Source: an uncultured Caldilineales bacterium
Lineage (GTDB): Bacteria; Chloroflexota; Anaerolineae; JAAEKA01
Direction of reading: 5' to 3'
DNA: 64,000 nt
NCBI GenBank assembly: GCA_937907455.1
Contig: CALESQ010000079.1
Location: forward strand, 1 to 64,000
In this document: positions 35,180 to 46,006 of the stretch, in pieces
How the letters are laid out: every line of letters starts with the position of its first letter
How positions within the stretch are numbered: the first letter of the stretch is position 1
Program-made: the position numbers and the translations under genes
Notes under the pieces: model-generated
The model's database searches: none
What the model saw: the letters and a program-made list of their open reading frames with translations, nothing else
Told to the model about the DNA's origin: nothing

Positions 35180-36856
35180 ATGCAAAACTCTCTTTCTTCT
35201 GATACCCTGCCCGTGCTGACAGTAGCCGATGACTGGCGCAGCCTGTTGCTGCCTGCCGGCCAAACCGCGCTAGAGACGGTTTTACCTGGCTATCTGGCAG
35301 CGCGGCGCTGGTTCGGTTCCAAAGCGCGCACCATCGAGGCAGTCCACCTGCTTGAGGTTATCCCTCTGGGTGCCGACGCCGTGCTGACCCTGGTGCAGGT
35401 GAGCTTTACCAGCGGACCGGCAGAAATCTATGTGCTGCCGCTGGCCTTTGCCGCGGGCGAGGCTGGCGACACCCTGCGCCATACGCGACCCAACGCATCC
35501 ATCGCCGAGTTGCACAGCGCAAAGGCCAGCGGCGTGCTGTACGATGCCATCTGGGACAAGCCTTTTGCCACCCTGTTGCTGGAGGCTATCAGCAGCGGCG
35601 GTGAGTTTGTCGGACGCACCGGCAAGCTGACCGCCTCCCCCACCATTGCCTATCCGTGGCTGCGCGGCGACCCGCGCGAACCGCTCACCCCGCATGTGTT
35701 GCGCGTGGAGCAGAGCAACACCAACGTGCGCTACGGCGAACGTATGATCCTGAAACTGTTCCGCCGATTAGAGGCAGGCCTCAACCCCGATCAGGAAATC
35801 GGTACCTTTCTGACCGAACGCGTGGCTTTTGGCCATGTCCCGGCAGTGGCCGGTGCGCTCACCTATTACCCAGCCGCGGGCGAGCAGGCCGGTGAGGCCA
35901 TATCGCTGGCCCTGCTGCAAGGCTTTGTAGCCAACCAGGGCGATGCCTGGCGCTACACCCTGGAGTCGCTGCAAAGCTATTTTGCCCAAGCCCTGAACAC
36001 CTACTCCCCTCCTGCCACAGTGCAGGCCTTGCCGCAAGAGCCATTGCTGCGGCTGGCGCAGGGGCAAATCCCTGCAGAAGCCGAGCAGTTCATCGGTGCT
36101 TACCTCGATTCGGCGCGGCTGCTGGGCCAACGCACGGCCGAGCTGCATCTGGCGCTGGCCTCAGCCCCCGACGATCCCGTGTTCGGGCTTGAGCCATTTA
36201 ACGCGGCCTATCGCAGCCAGCTACGCCAGGCCATGCAGCAATCCAGCGAAACGGTGTTTGCTTTGCTGCGCAGCCACCTGCACGATTTGCCCGCAGCCAC
36301 ACAGCCAGCCGCCACCCGCGCCCTCGATCTGCAAGACCAGATTGTCGCAAACTTCGACACGCTGATGCGGCGCGAAGTAGAGCTGCATCGCACCCGCATC
36401 CACGGCGACTATCACCTGGGGCAAGTGCTGTATACCGGCAGCGACTTCATGATCATTGATTTTGAGGGTGAACCGGCGCGTCCGTTACCCGAGCGCCGCA
36501 AAAAAGGCTCACCGTTACAGGATGTGGCCGGCATGTTACGTTCATTCCACTACGCTGCCTATGCCGCCTATTTCTACGCGATAGATCGGCCTGACCAATC
36601 GGCAGTGACGCAGCTCGACCTGGAAACCTGGACGCGCTATTGGCATGTGTGGGTATCGGTGGCCTATCTGCAAAGCTATTTGCAGGCCGCGCAGGGCGCA
36701 CCCTTCCTGCCCGCCGATGATGACACACTGCGCGCCTTGCTGGATGCCTATTTGCTTTCCAAAGCAGTGTATGAATTGGGTTATGAGTTGAACAACCGCC
36801 CGCATTGGGTAGCCATTCCACTGCAAGGGATTTTGCAAACGGCTCAAGCCGCTTAA
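35180..36856 (+). CDS. Maltokinase (trehalose synthase C-terminal-type kinase)
   Basis: 558 residues. The N-terminal cap (about 20-115) has GYLAARRWFGSKARTIEAVHLLE, the family hallmark. The protein-kinase-like C-terminal domain has RRLEAGLNPDQEIGTFLTE, catalytic loop RIHGDYHLGQVL (H408, D410) and the metal site IIDFEGEPARPLPERRKK. It transfers phosphate from ATP to maltose, giving maltose-1-phosphate, the donor of the GlgE pathway to alpha-glucan. Here it stands alone, not fused to trehalose synthase, and no glgE or treS is in the window. The next gene starts 8 bp downstream. Confidence 0.9.
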   Translation: MQNSLSSDTLPVLTVADDWRSLLLPAGQTALETVLPGYLAARRWFGSKARTIEAVHLLEVIPLGADAVLTLVQVSFTSGPAEIYVLPLAFAAGEAGDTLRHTRPNASIAELHSAKASGVLYDAIWDKPFATLLLEAISSGGEFVGRTGKLTASPTIAYPWLRGDPREPLTPHVLRVEQSNTNVRYGERMILKLFRRLEAGLNPDQEIGTFLTERVAFGHVPAVAGALTYYPAAGEQAGEAISLALLQGFVANQGDAWRYTLESLQSYFAQALNTYSPPATVQALPQEPLLRLAQGQIPAEAEQFIGAYLDSARLLGQRTAELHLALASAPDDPVFGLEPFNAAYRSQLRQAMQQSSETVFALLRSHLHDLPAATQPAATRALDLQDQIVANFDTLMRREVELHRTRIHGDYHLGQVLYTGSDFMIIDFEGEPARPLPERRKKGSPLQDVAGMLRSFHYAAYAAYFYAIDRPDQSAVTQLDLETWTRYWHVWVSVAYLQSYLQAAQGAPFLPADDDTLRALLDAYLLSKAVYELGYELNNRPHWVAIPLQGILQTAQAA

Positions 36857-36863
36857 GGGGTAT

Positions 36864-37700
36864 ATGCACCGAATTCCATCTGCTTTGCCAGAGGACCAAA
36901 GCGGCGAAGATCGGCGGCGCCGCGTCACAGGCGCTATACTCGGTGCAGCGTTGGGTGTGGTCTACGCGTTTTCTACTCAGGCTGTAAATGTTGTTTTGTT
37001 GCGCGAAGTGCCGTTGTACCAAGCACCCTTTGGTTTTTGGGGCAACGTGTTGCTGGGCCTTGTGTGGGGTGCTATGGTGGGATTGGTGTGCGCCTGGCCG
37101 TATAGCACAGCCTGGGGTGTAGCACTGGGCAGCATTGCCAGTGTGATGATGGCCTTGCTGCGGGGCGCAGGTGGTCTGGAAATTGATTTGGTCTGGCTGG
37201 CGGTAGCTACTGTGACTCTCGGCACACCTGCTGCCGTCTTCATGCTGCCTGCCCTGTTTGCCCTGCGCTGGGCGATTAACGTGCAGGCTGATGTGCCGTT
37301 GTCCTCAAGTGGACGCAGCAACCGGCTGCGTGCGCCGTTGATTCTGCTGGCAGTGATCGCTGTGCTGGGAATCTTGTCGCTGTATCCGGCCAAAGCACGG
37401 GCGGTACTGCGTGCCGCCAACCGCAGCCTGGACGCGGGTCTGGCCGCAGGCAGCACGGCTGATCTGCCTTATGAATTGGCAACGTTGCGCGACGGCAGTG
37501 ATTTTCGCCGCAACGCCAGCCAACACGTTACCCTGGAGTGGACGGAAGCGAATCTGGACCGGTTTATCGAGCTGCGTCCGGCCAACAACTACGACGAACA
37601 TTCAGCAGTGCTTGCCCACTTCGACAACGGCAACACCCTGGTGTGTCTCTACCCCACGCGTGACAGTCGCCCCAACTGCGCTTTCCTGTCAGATGAATAA
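36864..37700 (+). CDS. Polytopic membrane protein, unknown function
   Basis: 278 residues starting 8 bp after the maltokinase stop. The N-terminus is Arg-rich (DQSGEDRRRRVTG). About five transmembrane helices lie between 20 and 185 (the last, APLILLAVIAVLGILSLYP), then an extracytoplasmic C-terminal domain of about 90 residues with YELATLRDGSDF and two cysteines near the end (VCLYP, NCAF). No family was recognised. The stop overlaps the start of the GT2 gene by one base, so the three genes form an operon. Confidence 0.75.
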   Translation: MHRIPSALPEDQSGEDRRRRVTGAILGAALGVVYAFSTQAVNVVLLREVPLYQAPFGFWGNVLLGLVWGAMVGLVCAWPYSTAWGVALGSIASVMMALLRGAGGLEIDLVWLAVATVTLGTPAAVFMLPALFALRWAINVQADVPLSSSGRSNRLRAPLILLAVIAVLGILSLYPAKARAVLRAANRSLDAGLAAGSTADLPYELATLRDGSDFRRNASQHVTLEWTEANLDRFIELRPANNYDEHSAVLAHFDNGNTLVCLYPTRDSRPNCAFLSDE

Positions 37701-38815
37701 TGGCCTTTCCAGGCAGGCATCAAACTGTGCAACTAAGCATTTGCATTCCCACCTATAACCGCCGGGCGCTGCTGCAAGCTACGCTGGAAAGTCTGCGCGC
37801 CCAAACCTTCCACGACTACGAAATCATCGTGTGTGATGATTGTTCGCCCGATGACACCTGGGACTACCTGCAATCGCTGCGCTGGCCGAACCTACATGTG
37901 CTGCGCAACGAGCGCAACCTGCATTTAGCCGGCACAATGACGCGACTGTTCAACACAGCGCAGGGTGAGTTTGTAGGCATGCAGCATGACCACGATCTGT
38001 ACGGACCACACTTTGCCGAACGCATGGTGCGGCTGTTGCAGGATCATCCCAGCGCGGGCTTTGCCTGCTGCGCCTATCATCTGCTGGATAACGCTGGCCG
38101 GTTAAACGCTCCTGATCTGGCTGAATTTCGCCTGTTTCCTGACAACGGCATTATCCCCGGCCAGGCGTTGCTGCGCGTCATAGCGACTCACCTTTTTACG
38201 CCGATTCCAGCCATGAGTACTGTGTTTCGCCGCGCCGTGGTGGAGCAAGTCGGCGGCTATCGTTCCACCTGGCAATTGGCCGCCGATGAAGATCTGTATC
38301 GCCGCATAGCCGCTATCTCGGACATGGCCTATGTCCACGAGCGTCTGTTCACGCTGGCCGACCGTCCGCCGGAACGCCGTTCGGTGATGGGGAGCTGGCG
38401 CGGGCTGTACAACAATACGGAACTGCGCTACGACCTCATCGAAACGGAACTGCACGCGGCTGCCGCAGAAAAGCGCTCGCTAAAGGCGGGCATCACTTGG
38501 CTGGCTGCAAAAGATTGGCTGCTGGAGTCGCTGGCTGCATGGCTTTGTGGAGACCGTGCGACCTTACGCGGCGCCCTGGACTTCCAAACCGTGCGCCGCG
38601 CGCGTCCGGTGCTGCCGGGGATGTGGCGACTGGCGGCGCGCGGCTGGTTGACGAGCTTGCGCCTCACCGCGGGCATCGGACAGCGAATAGGTAGTTTTCG
38701 TCGCGCCAGACACAGCACGACGAAAACAGCACGACAAAAAGGGTTAAACAAAAAAGCCGCCGCCATGCATCTGGATTGGCATCCTTTTCGACCACCCAAG
38801 CTAAGTTGCCTGTAG
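37700..38815 (+). CDS. GT2-family glycosyltransferase
   Basis: 371 residues, start TAATG-coupled to the membrane protein gene. The GT-A nucleotide-binding region is LSICIPTYNRRALLQATLESLRAQTFHDYEIIVCDDCSPDD; the metal motif region reads GMQHDHDLYGP (HDHD in the DxD position), and the acceptor motif is AADEDLYRRIA. It transfers a sugar from a nucleotide sugar, probably at the membrane. The last 40 residues are basic and low-complexity (RRARHSTTKTARQKGLNKKAA) and may be a tail on an otherwise complete domain. The operon with maltokinase suggests carbohydrate metabolism, but the product is unknown. Confidence 0.87.
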   Translation: MAFPGRHQTVQLSICIPTYNRRALLQATLESLRAQTFHDYEIIVCDDCSPDDTWDYLQSLRWPNLHVLRNERNLHLAGTMTRLFNTAQGEFVGMQHDHDLYGPHFAERMVRLLQDHPSAGFACCAYHLLDNAGRLNAPDLAEFRLFPDNGIIPGQALLRVIATHLFTPIPAMSTVFRRAVVEQVGGYRSTWQLAADEDLYRRIAAISDMAYVHERLFTLADRPPERRSVMGSWRGLYNNTELRYDLIETELHAAAAEKRSLKAGITWLAAKDWLLESLAAWLCGDRATLRGALDFQTVRRARPVLPGMWRLAARGWLTSLRLTAGIGQRIGSFRRARHSTTKTARQKGLNKKAAAMHLDWHPFRPPKLSCL

Positions 38816-38942
38816 ACACGGTCATTGCAGAGTAACGGTCTGATGCTACGCAACGAACCACCGGTTGGTGCGGTTGTGACGGCGCTAACCGCCAGGTACT
38901 CCTGCCAGACAGAGGTGAGTTCACACCCGATCACAGCCACAA

Positions 38943-38978
38943 CCGTACCGAGACCCTTCCCGTCTGGTTTCGGTACGG
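38943..38978. repeat. 13-bp hairpin downstream of the GT2 gene
   Basis: CCGTACCGAGACC (38943-38955) and GGTTTCGGTACGG (38966-38978) pair with one wobble around a 10-nt loop. No T-run. The surrounding 38816-39030 shows no ORF or known RNA class. Confidence 0.5.
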
Positions 38979-39030
38979 GCAGGCAGGGTTCTGTCCAGGC
39001 AACATTGATTCATCCACCCGCTCCCGCAAC

Positions 39031-39074
39031 AAAAAAAAGCGTCAGTCGCCTGTGAGGCAACCGACGCTTTTTTG
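39031..39074. terminator. Bidirectional terminator between the GT2 and pgk genes
   Basis: A-run, GCGTC...GCCT stem with two mismatches, AGGC...GACGC arm, T-run. The symmetric A and T tracts serve both convergent units. Confidence 0.85.
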
Positions 39075-39081
39075 CTATGTA

Positions 39082-40275
39082 CTATTTCTCATCCAGCGCA
39101 GCGACACCGGGCAGTACCTTGCCTTCGAGATACTCCAGGCTGGCACCGCCACCAGTACTAATGTGGCTCATTTTGGCTGCCAGACCAGCATCATTCACTG
39201 CGGCGGCCGAGTCGCCACCGCCGATGATAGTGGTGGCATCAAGGTGTGCCAGCACGTCAGCAATGGCAAAAGTACCTTTGGCAAAGGCGGGAAACTCGAA
39301 CACGCCCATGGGGCCGTTCCACACCACGGTTTTGGCAGCGGCCAACCGGTTGGCGTAGTGGGCCACAGTAGCCGGGCCGATATCCAGCACGCGCCAGCCC
39401 GCGGGGATTTCATCCACCCCCACCACGCGGTTGGCCGCGTCTGCGGCAAAAGCATCGGCGATCACCACATCCACGGGCAGCACCAGCTTGTCACCACCCT
39501 CAACCATAAGCGCTTTAGCCAGTTCCACGCTGCTCTCTTCGACCAGCGAATCGGCCATGTCATAGCCCTGCGCCTTCAGGAAGGTGTTGGCCATGCCGCC
39601 GCCGATCAACAGCGCATCTACTTTGCCCAGCAGGTTTTGGATCACAGCGATCTTGTCAGAGACCTTGGCGCCACCCAGAATAGCCACAAAGGGACGCACG
39701 GGATGTTCCACCGCCGAGCCGAGGAATTCGATCTCTTTTTCCAGCAGGAAACCGGCCACCACCGGCTTGCCCGCAGCGCGCATGATCTGCGGTACACCGG
39801 CCACGCTGATATCGGGGCGATGGGCTGTGCCAAAGGCGTCGTCTACGTAGACATCAATGCCACCGGCAAGCTGCTCAGCAAAGGCCATGTCGCCTTTCTG
39901 TTCGCCTGGATAGAAGCGCACGTTCTCTAACACCAGCACCTGGCCGGGCTGCAACGCCTGCTTCTGCGCATCCACCTCAGGGCCGATAGCATCACCGGCC
40001 ATGATTACCTGATTGTGAGGCAGCAGCTCCTGCAAACGGGCCGCAGTCGGGGACAGGCTGTATTTCGCTTCCGGTCCGCTTTTAGGGCGGCCCAGATGGG
40101 AAGCCAGCACCAACGCCGCGCCGTTATCCAGCAGATAGCGAATGGTAGGCAGCGCGCCCTGAATGCGGGTGTCATCGGTGATGGCGAGTTCTTTGTTGAG
40201 CGGCACGTTGAAGTCTACGCGCACAAAGACCCGCTTGCCGTTGACATCTACCTCGCGGATGGTTTTTTTGTTCAT
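39082..40275 (-). CDS. pgk: Phosphoglycerate kinase
   Basis: 397 residues, typical length. It carries the N-terminal substrate motifs [13 protein letters not shown] and [18 protein letters not shown] and DDAFGTAHR; the hinge [10 protein letters not shown]; and the nucleotide-binding [22 protein letters not shown] and GGGDSAAAV. It catalyses 1,3-bisphosphoglycerate + ADP to 3-phosphoglycerate + ATP in glycolysis. It lies 115 bp downstream of gap on the same strand, the common gap-pgk order. A repeat block sits in the spacer and a terminator follows at 39031-39074. Confidence 0.98.
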   Translation of the reverse strand: MNKKTIREVDVNGKRVFVRVDFNVPLNKELAITDDTRIQGALPTIRYLLDNGAALVLASHLGRPKSGPEAKYSLSPTAARLQELLPHNQVIMAGDAIGPEVDAQKQALQPGQVLVLENVRFYPGEQKGDMAFAEQLAGGIDVYVDDAFGTAHRPDISVAGVPQIMRAAGKPVVAGFLLEKEIEFLGSAVEHPVRPFVAILGGAKVSDKIAVIQNLLGKVDALLIGGGMANTFLKAQGYDMADSLVEESSVELAKALMVEGGDKLVLPVDVVIADAFAADAANRVVGVDEIPAGWRVLDIGPATVAHYANRLAAAKTVVWNGPMGVFEFPAFAKGTFAIADVLAHLDATTIIGGGDSAAAVNDAGLAAKMSHISTGGGASLEYLEGKVLPGVAALDEK

Positions 40276-40295
40276 CAGGGAATCTCCTGAGTCAT

Positions 40296-40386
40296 AATTC
40301 GTAACCCGTAACCCGTAACTCAGAGTGCTACGGGCTTTGCAGCCGCAGATGTCAATTCCGGGTTACGAATTACTCGTTACGAGTTA
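40296..40386 (-). repeat. Intergenic phrase repeat, copy A (gap-pgk spacer)
   Basis: Tandem CGTAACC phrases flank a core that, on the minus strand, reads GGAATTGACATCTGCGGCTG then CAAAG and CTCTGAGTTACG. AATTCGTAACCC (40296-40307) and GGGTTACGAATT (40360-40371) form a perfect inverted repeat. It is homologous to copy B at 46642-46720. Confidence 0.8.
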
Positions 40387-40390
40387 CGTT

Positions 40391-41416
<1,026 letters not shown>

Positions 41417-41490
41417 TTACGCGGAAATTTGAAACGTAGCACAGCAACGCATTAAAACGTTACTCGTGTTTAAAGTGTGAACTGTTGCAC

Positions 41491-41496
41491 ATTATA
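41491..41496 (-). promoter_or_regulatory. Extended -10 of gap
   Basis: On the minus strand TGG-TATAAT; no clear -35. The predicted start near 41484 gives a leader of about 80 nt. Confidence 0.6.
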
Positions 41497-41629
41497 CCAC
41501 ACACAAGGAAAATTACGCCAGCCGAACCGCTCGCTACACGTCGGAAAATCAACGGCAATGGCTGGGCGGGCGATTGGGAAACATGCCAAAACGACCGGCC
41601 ACGGCAAGAAGCAAGTGCTGAAAAGGCTC

Positions 41630-42922
41630 TTAGCCGATCGTTGGCTCTTGATAGATGGACATGAGCACCTGAGCCAACTTGGCCGAGTCGTGCCGCCACG
41701 GACGCTGCACGTCTATCACATCGCCAGTGAGCAGGGTGTAAGCGGTTGGCGGCTCTGCGGGTAGTGTCACCGGCTGAAGATGCGCCTGTTCGCCGTGGCT
41801 GGCGATGATGCAATCGTTAGCCAGCACCAGCGGGAACAAGTCACCAACATGACGCCGCAGCGCGCTTACATGCTTGTCCACATCAAATTCGCTGGTTTCG
41901 CCAGGCTGAGTAGCTACATTGCACACATACACCTTGCGCGCTTTAGCAGCACGGATAGCCGCAGCAATGCCCGGCACCAACAAGTTAGGCAGCACGCTAG
42001 TGAACAAACTGCCCGGCCCGGTGATAATCAGATCCGCTTGCAGGATCGCTTTAACGGCTTCGGGGTAGGCGGGGACCATTTCCGGCTCCAGAAAAACGCG
42101 CACAATATCGTGATCGGCCTGAGGAATAGCCGACTCGCCCACAATACGCCGCCAGCCATAGCCCGATGCCTCGTCGTGCACGCGCACATCCGCGGTCAAC
42201 GTCACCTGCTTCAACGTGGAAGGCACCACCTGCCCGCGCACCGCCAGCACACGACTCGACTCGATCACCCCCTGCTCGAAACTGCCGGCGATGTCGCTCA
42301 TGGCGGCAATGAAAAGATTGCCAAAGCTGTGCCCCTCCAGGCCGTATTCATCGCCGAAGCGATACTGAAAAAGCTGGCCGGTGACACCTTCTTCTTCGGA
42401 TAGGGCTACCAGGCATTGGCGAATGTCACCGGGCGGCAGAATGCCCGTGGCTTCACGCAGCTTGCCAGAGCTGCCGCCATCATCGGCCACCGACACGATG
42501 GCGGTGATGTTGTCGGAATAGCTTTTCAGCCCGCGCAGCAGGATGGAAAGGCCCGTGCCACCACCCAACACGACCACACGCGGGCCTCGCCGCCGCCGAT
42601 GGTGACGATAGATGCGCTCGGCTACATTGGCCGCGGGCTGACCCTCTGCTACAAATGGCTGAAGCAAGGAGCGGTTCAGTTGAAACAGAGCTATTGCCAG
42701 CACACCCAGGCCCGCGCTGCCCAGCACCAGGGCACGCAGCGGGCGGTTGATAAACTGCAAAGTAATGTAAAAGAAAAAGAAAGGCAGCGGCATGTCGGCG
42801 TACAGCTCGGTTAGCAGCAATGCCAAAGCCAGGCTGATCAGCACAACAGCGACCAACAACACCAGCAACCAACGTTTGACGTGCATGCCTGGGCGCAGCC
42901 ACAGCCATCGCGAAGTACTCAT
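41630..42922 (-). CDS. yvcK: YvcK-family gluconeogenesis/cell-wall regulator with membrane anchor
   Basis: 430 residues from ATG 42922. Two N-terminal transmembrane helices (about 17-40 and 50-78) precede the YvcK/CofD-like domain (from about 95: RVVVLGGGTGLSILLRGLK, VSVADDGGSSGKLRE, GDIRQCLVALS, TGPGSLFTSVLPNLLV). Family knowledge: YvcK binds UDP-GlcNAc and affects carbon flux and peptidoglycan synthesis. Many homologues lack the membrane part. The -10 TATAAT ends six bases before the ATG, so the mRNA is probably leaderless. It is upstream of gap and pgk on the same strand. Confidence 0.9.
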   Translation of the reverse strand: MSTSRWLWLRPGMHVKRWLLVLLVAVVLISLALALLLTELYADMPLPFFFFYITLQFINRPLRALVLGSAGLGVLAIALFQLNRSLLQPFVAEGQPAANVAERIYRHHRRRRGPRVVVLGGGTGLSILLRGLKSYSDNITAIVSVADDGGSSGKLREATGILPPGDIRQCLVALSEEEGVTGQLFQYRFGDEYGLEGHSFGNLFIAAMSDIAGSFEQGVIESSRVLAVRGQVVPSTLKQVTLTADVRVHDEASGYGWRRIVGESAIPQADHDIVRVFLEPEMVPAYPEAVKAILQADLIITGPGSLFTSVLPNLLVPGIAAAIRAAKARKVYVCNVATQPGETSEFDVDKHVSALRRHVGDLFPLVLANDCIIASHGEQAHLQPVTLPAEPPTAYTLLTGDVIDVQRPWRHDSAKLAQVLMSIYQEPTIG

Positions 42923-42928
42923 GGCCGA

Positions 42929-42934
42929 ATTATA
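42929..42934 (-). promoter_or_regulatory. -10 element implying a leaderless yvcK transcript
   Basis: TATAAT on the minus strand, six bases upstream of the yvcK ATG. The expected +1 coincides with the A of the start codon, and no Shine-Dalgarno is present. Confidence 0.55.
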
Positions 42935-42987
42935 GCCAAAAACCAGCCGCGGGCTAAAAGTGTCATCTGGCAACGGCGCTGCGCAGC

Positions 42988-43016
42988 TTGACGCCGACCT
43001 GCAAGCGTGCTACTCT
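42988..43016 (+). promoter_or_regulatory. Promoter of the 43062 operon
   Basis: TTGACG (42988-42993), 17-bp spacer, TGC-TACTCT (-10 at 43011-43016). Leader of about 40 nt. Confidence 0.7.
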
Positions 43017-43061
43017 ATACCTGACGATTGCAGACTGTCTGGTTATGTGAAAGGTGTTTTT

Positions 43062-43484
43062 ATGACTGAGTCTGTTGTTTCCCATGCGATGTTCCCCTGT
43101 CTTGTATTTGACGAAACCGGCCAACCGGCCGAAGTGGTTTTTGTCGGTAACGAAGCTCAATATGTCATTCTGGATGATGGCTTTCGCCGCCATGTGTCCG
43201 CAGCAGAGATAGACCGTCAGATACTGGCGCACTTGCAAAGCGCCATGGCACCATTTCGTGATCAGGCTGTGGCCGAAATGATGCGCATGATAGGACAGGA
43301 AGACCTGTTTACCAAAGCGATGATCGATTCATCCCTGAAAAACTGGCAGCAGGCGTTGGGCCGCCCCATTCCCGCTGAGACGCTGGCCTGGCTGGGTATG
43401 CTGGGCTTTGCAGCAGTGGTCAACGTTCACGGCGAAGTGACAACTATCAATCTGCCTGGAGCTGCAGACAACAACGAACCCTAA
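43062..43484 (+). CDS. Conserved hypothetical protein, 140 residues
   Basis: ATG 43062 was chosen for the AAGGTG upstream and the promoter position. An N-terminal beta-rich part (MFPCLVFDETGQPAEVVFVGNEAQYVILDDGFRRHV) leads into helices (EIDRQILAHLQSAMAPFRDQAVAEMMRMIGQEDLFTKAMI) and ends with AAVVNVHGEVTTINLP. It looks soluble, with no signal peptide. No family was recognised. It lies 14 bp upstream of the penicillin-acylase gene in the same transcription unit. Confidence 0.7.
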   Translation: MTESVVSHAMFPCLVFDETGQPAEVVFVGNEAQYVILDDGFRRHVSAAEIDRQILAHLQSAMAPFRDQAVAEMMRMIGQEDLFTKAMIDSSLKNWQQALGRPIPAETLAWLGMLGFAAVVNVHGEVTTINLPGAADNNEP

Positions 43485-43498
43485 CCTCAGGTGATGCT

Positions 43499-45979
43499 AT
43501 GAAGAAGTTTGTGATGGCAGCTATGGCTGCTTTGGCGCTGGTGCTGGGCGCTGTCGCGGCACTGCGTGCTTTTTTGCTTCGCTTTTTGCCGCAAACCACG
43601 GGCGCACTGCGTCTGCACGGCCTGCACGGGCCGGTGGAAATTCTGCGCGATCGCTGGGGCGTGCCTCATCTCTACGCCGAGGACGAAGACGATCTTTTCT
43701 TCGCGCAGGGATATGTGCATGCGCAGGATCGGCTCTGGCAAATGGAGTTGCAGCGCCGCCTGGGCGCAGGCCGCTTGTCCGAAATTCTGGGTGAACCTAC
43801 ATTAGAAATGGACCGGCTGGTGCGCACGCTGGGGTTGAACCGTGCTGCCGAAGAGGACGTACACGCGCTATCTGCTGAATCACAAGCGGCGCTGAATGCC
43901 TATGCCGCCGGAGTGAATGCTTTCATCCGCACGCAGCAGGGACGTTGGTCGCTGGAATTTGAACTGCTGCGCTGCCGACCGCAACCGTGGCGACCGGTTG
44001 ATAGTTTGTACTGGGTAAAGTTCATGGGGGTGATCCTCAGCAGCAACTGGGCCAGCGAGACACTGCGCGCGCAACTGGCGCTGGCGCTGGGCGCTGAGTT
44101 AGCCGCCGATCTGGAGCCACCCTATCCGGCAGATAATCCGCCGATTGTGCATGGCTCCGGCCTGGCTGCGGGAACCGCTGCTGCGCCTAACGGCTGGGGC
44201 AGTCCGGCGCTGCGTCAGGCCCTGCAACTGGTGACAGATTTGCTGGGCGGCGAAACCCACAAAACCCCGCCCGCCGCCACGGCTGCCGGCCTGACCGGCA
44301 TCATCAACCTGACCCCAGGTGCGAGCAACCAATGGGCTGTCAGCAGCGCGCGCACCACTACCGGCAAGCCGCTGCTGGCTAACGACACGCACATGTCGGT
44401 AGCTGTGCCCGCGCTGTGGTATCAAGTGCATCTGGAAGGGGGCCGTTACCATGTGGCAGGCGTTTCTTTCCCCGGTGCGCCCGGTGTGATGGTAGGACAT
44501 AACCAGCGCTGCGCCTGGGGCCTGACTACGGCCTGGCAAGACGCTCAGGATCTTTTTATCGAACGCTTCAACCCTGCCAACTCTGCTGAATATGAGTTTC
44601 AGGGCGCATGGCTGCCAGTGGAGACGTTGCACGAGGTGATCACGGTCAAGGGGCGCGCCGAGGCGGTGGTGGAAGAGGTGCGCCTTACCCGGCATGGCCC
44701 GCTGATGAGCGCCTGGACCACTTTGGCCGCACCGGTGGCACTGCGCTGGACCGCATTGGAACGCAGCGATATGCTGGCCGCGGTGCTGGGCTATAACCGC
44801 GCCGCAAACTGGGCCGAGTTTCGTGCTGCACTAGCTCACTGGGCTGTACCTGCACACAATTTTGTCTATGCAGATGTGGACGACCATATTGCCTATCTGC
44901 AAGCCGGATGGATGCCCCGTCGCGCCGCGGGCTATGGCATGGCTCCAGTGCCCGGTTGGAGCGGCGACTATGAATGGCAGGGCTATCTGACACTGGATGA
45001 ACTGCCGCAGGCTATGGATCCGGCAGATGGCTGGCTGGGCGCGGCTAACAACCTGGTGACAGATGACCAATATCCGCACTTTCTGAGCAGTGATCTGGAA
45101 AACCCCAGCCGCGCCACACGGCTGGCAGCCCTGCTGGCGCAAAAGGAAAGGTTCACTGTTGCTGACTTTGCAACGATGCAGCAGGATACCTACAGCGATC
45201 AGGCACGGCGCTTTGTGCGCCACCTGCTGCCGATCCAGCCGACCAACCGGCGCGAGGCACGCGCTCTGGAACTGCTGCGTGCCTGGGATTTTCATATGCA
45301 CGCGGATAGTGTGGCGGCTACGTTGTATGAGGTGTGCCGCGTGTACGCCCTCCACGAGGTATTCGATGGTCATCTGGGCGATCTGGCCGCGGCCTATGTA
45401 GGGGTCAGTCCTACGCCGCTGGGCGACTCAGGGCCGTTTCACGGTCGCAGCATGGTGCGTTTGCTGGATTTGCTGGATAGCAAGCAGCCCTCGGTATGGC
45501 TGACGGACCCGGCTACCGGCATCCCGCGCGCCAAGACAGAGCTGATGCACCGCGCCCTGCGCATTGCCTTGAAGCAACTGCACGACCATTTAGGCGGCGA
45601 GGTGGACGAATGGCAATGGGGCCGGGTGAACACGGTGCATTTTGCTCATCCTCTGGGCGCGGTGAAGCCGCTGCATCTGCTGTTCAACCGCGGGCCTTAT
45701 CCCATGAGCGGTGATCAGGATACGTTGCTGCGGGCCAGCGGTACACCGGCCTTTCCCTTCAAGCCGGTAGGCGTGGTAGATGCCGTGCGCTTTATTGCGG
45801 ATTTGAGCGATTGGGACCGCTGCCAGATCATTGTGCCGGGAGGCCAGTCGGGCCATGTTGCCAGTGCTCACTACGCGGACCAAATTCCGCTGTGGCGCGA
45901 AGGGCTGATGATGTCGTTGCCCTTCAGCCGCGGCGAGGTGGAACGATTGGCTACAGAGCGGCTGACGCTGCATCCGTAA
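43499..45979 (+). CDS. Penicillin acylase family Ntn-hydrolase
   Basis: 826 residues, normal precursor length. An N-terminal signal or anchor helix (about 1-28) is followed by the alpha part (VEILRDRWGVPHLYAEDEDDLFFAQGYVHAQDRLWQME). A spacer precedes the autocatalytic site GAS276NQWAVS, where Ser276 would become the beta-subunit N-terminal nucleophile. Also present are NDTHMSVAVPALWYQVHL, GAPGVMVGHNQRCAWGLT, the Asn region GAANNLVTDDQYPHFLS and VPGGQSGH. Such enzymes hydrolyse amides, including acyl-homoserine lactones and beta-lactam side chains. The substrate is unknown. It acts outside the membrane. Confidence 0.92.
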   Translation: MKKFVMAAMAALALVLGAVAALRAFLLRFLPQTTGALRLHGLHGPVEILRDRWGVPHLYAEDEDDLFFAQGYVHAQDRLWQMELQRRLGAGRLSEILGEPTLEMDRLVRTLGLNRAAEEDVHALSAESQAALNAYAAGVNAFIRTQQGRWSLEFELLRCRPQPWRPVDSLYWVKFMGVILSSNWASETLRAQLALALGAELAADLEPPYPADNPPIVHGSGLAAGTAAAPNGWGSPALRQALQLVTDLLGGETHKTPPAATAAGLTGIINLTPGASNQWAVSSARTTTGKPLLANDTHMSVAVPALWYQVHLEGGRYHVAGVSFPGAPGVMVGHNQRCAWGLTTAWQDAQDLFIERFNPANSAEYEFQGAWLPVETLHEVITVKGRAEAVVEEVRLTRHGPLMSAWTTLAAPVALRWTALERSDMLAAVLGYNRAANWAEFRAALAHWAVPAHNFVYADVDDHIAYLQAGWMPRRAAGYGMAPVPGWSGDYEWQGYLTLDELPQAMDPADGWLGAANNLVTDDQYPHFLSSDLENPSRATRLAALLAQKERFTVADFATMQQDTYSDQARRFVRHLLPIQPTNRREARALELLRAWDFHMHADSVAATLYEVCRVYALHEVFDGHLGDLAAAYVGVSPTPLGDSGPFHGRSMVRLLDLLDSKQPSVWLTDPATGIPRAKTELMHRALRIALKQLHDHLGGEVDEWQWGRVNTVHFAHPLGAVKPLHLLFNRGPYPMSGDQDTLLRASGTPAFPFKPVGVVDAVRFIADLSDWDRCQIIVPGGQSGHVASAHYADQIPLWREGLMMSLPFSRGEVERLATERLTLHP

Positions 45980-46006
45980 CTATTCTCTGTTTTATCGGAT
46001 GACGCT

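Noticed and set aside
38816..39030. Possible riboswitch or structured RNA after the GT2 gene
   Set aside because: Several stems are visible, but none matches a known class and no downstream gene on the same strand would be controlled.
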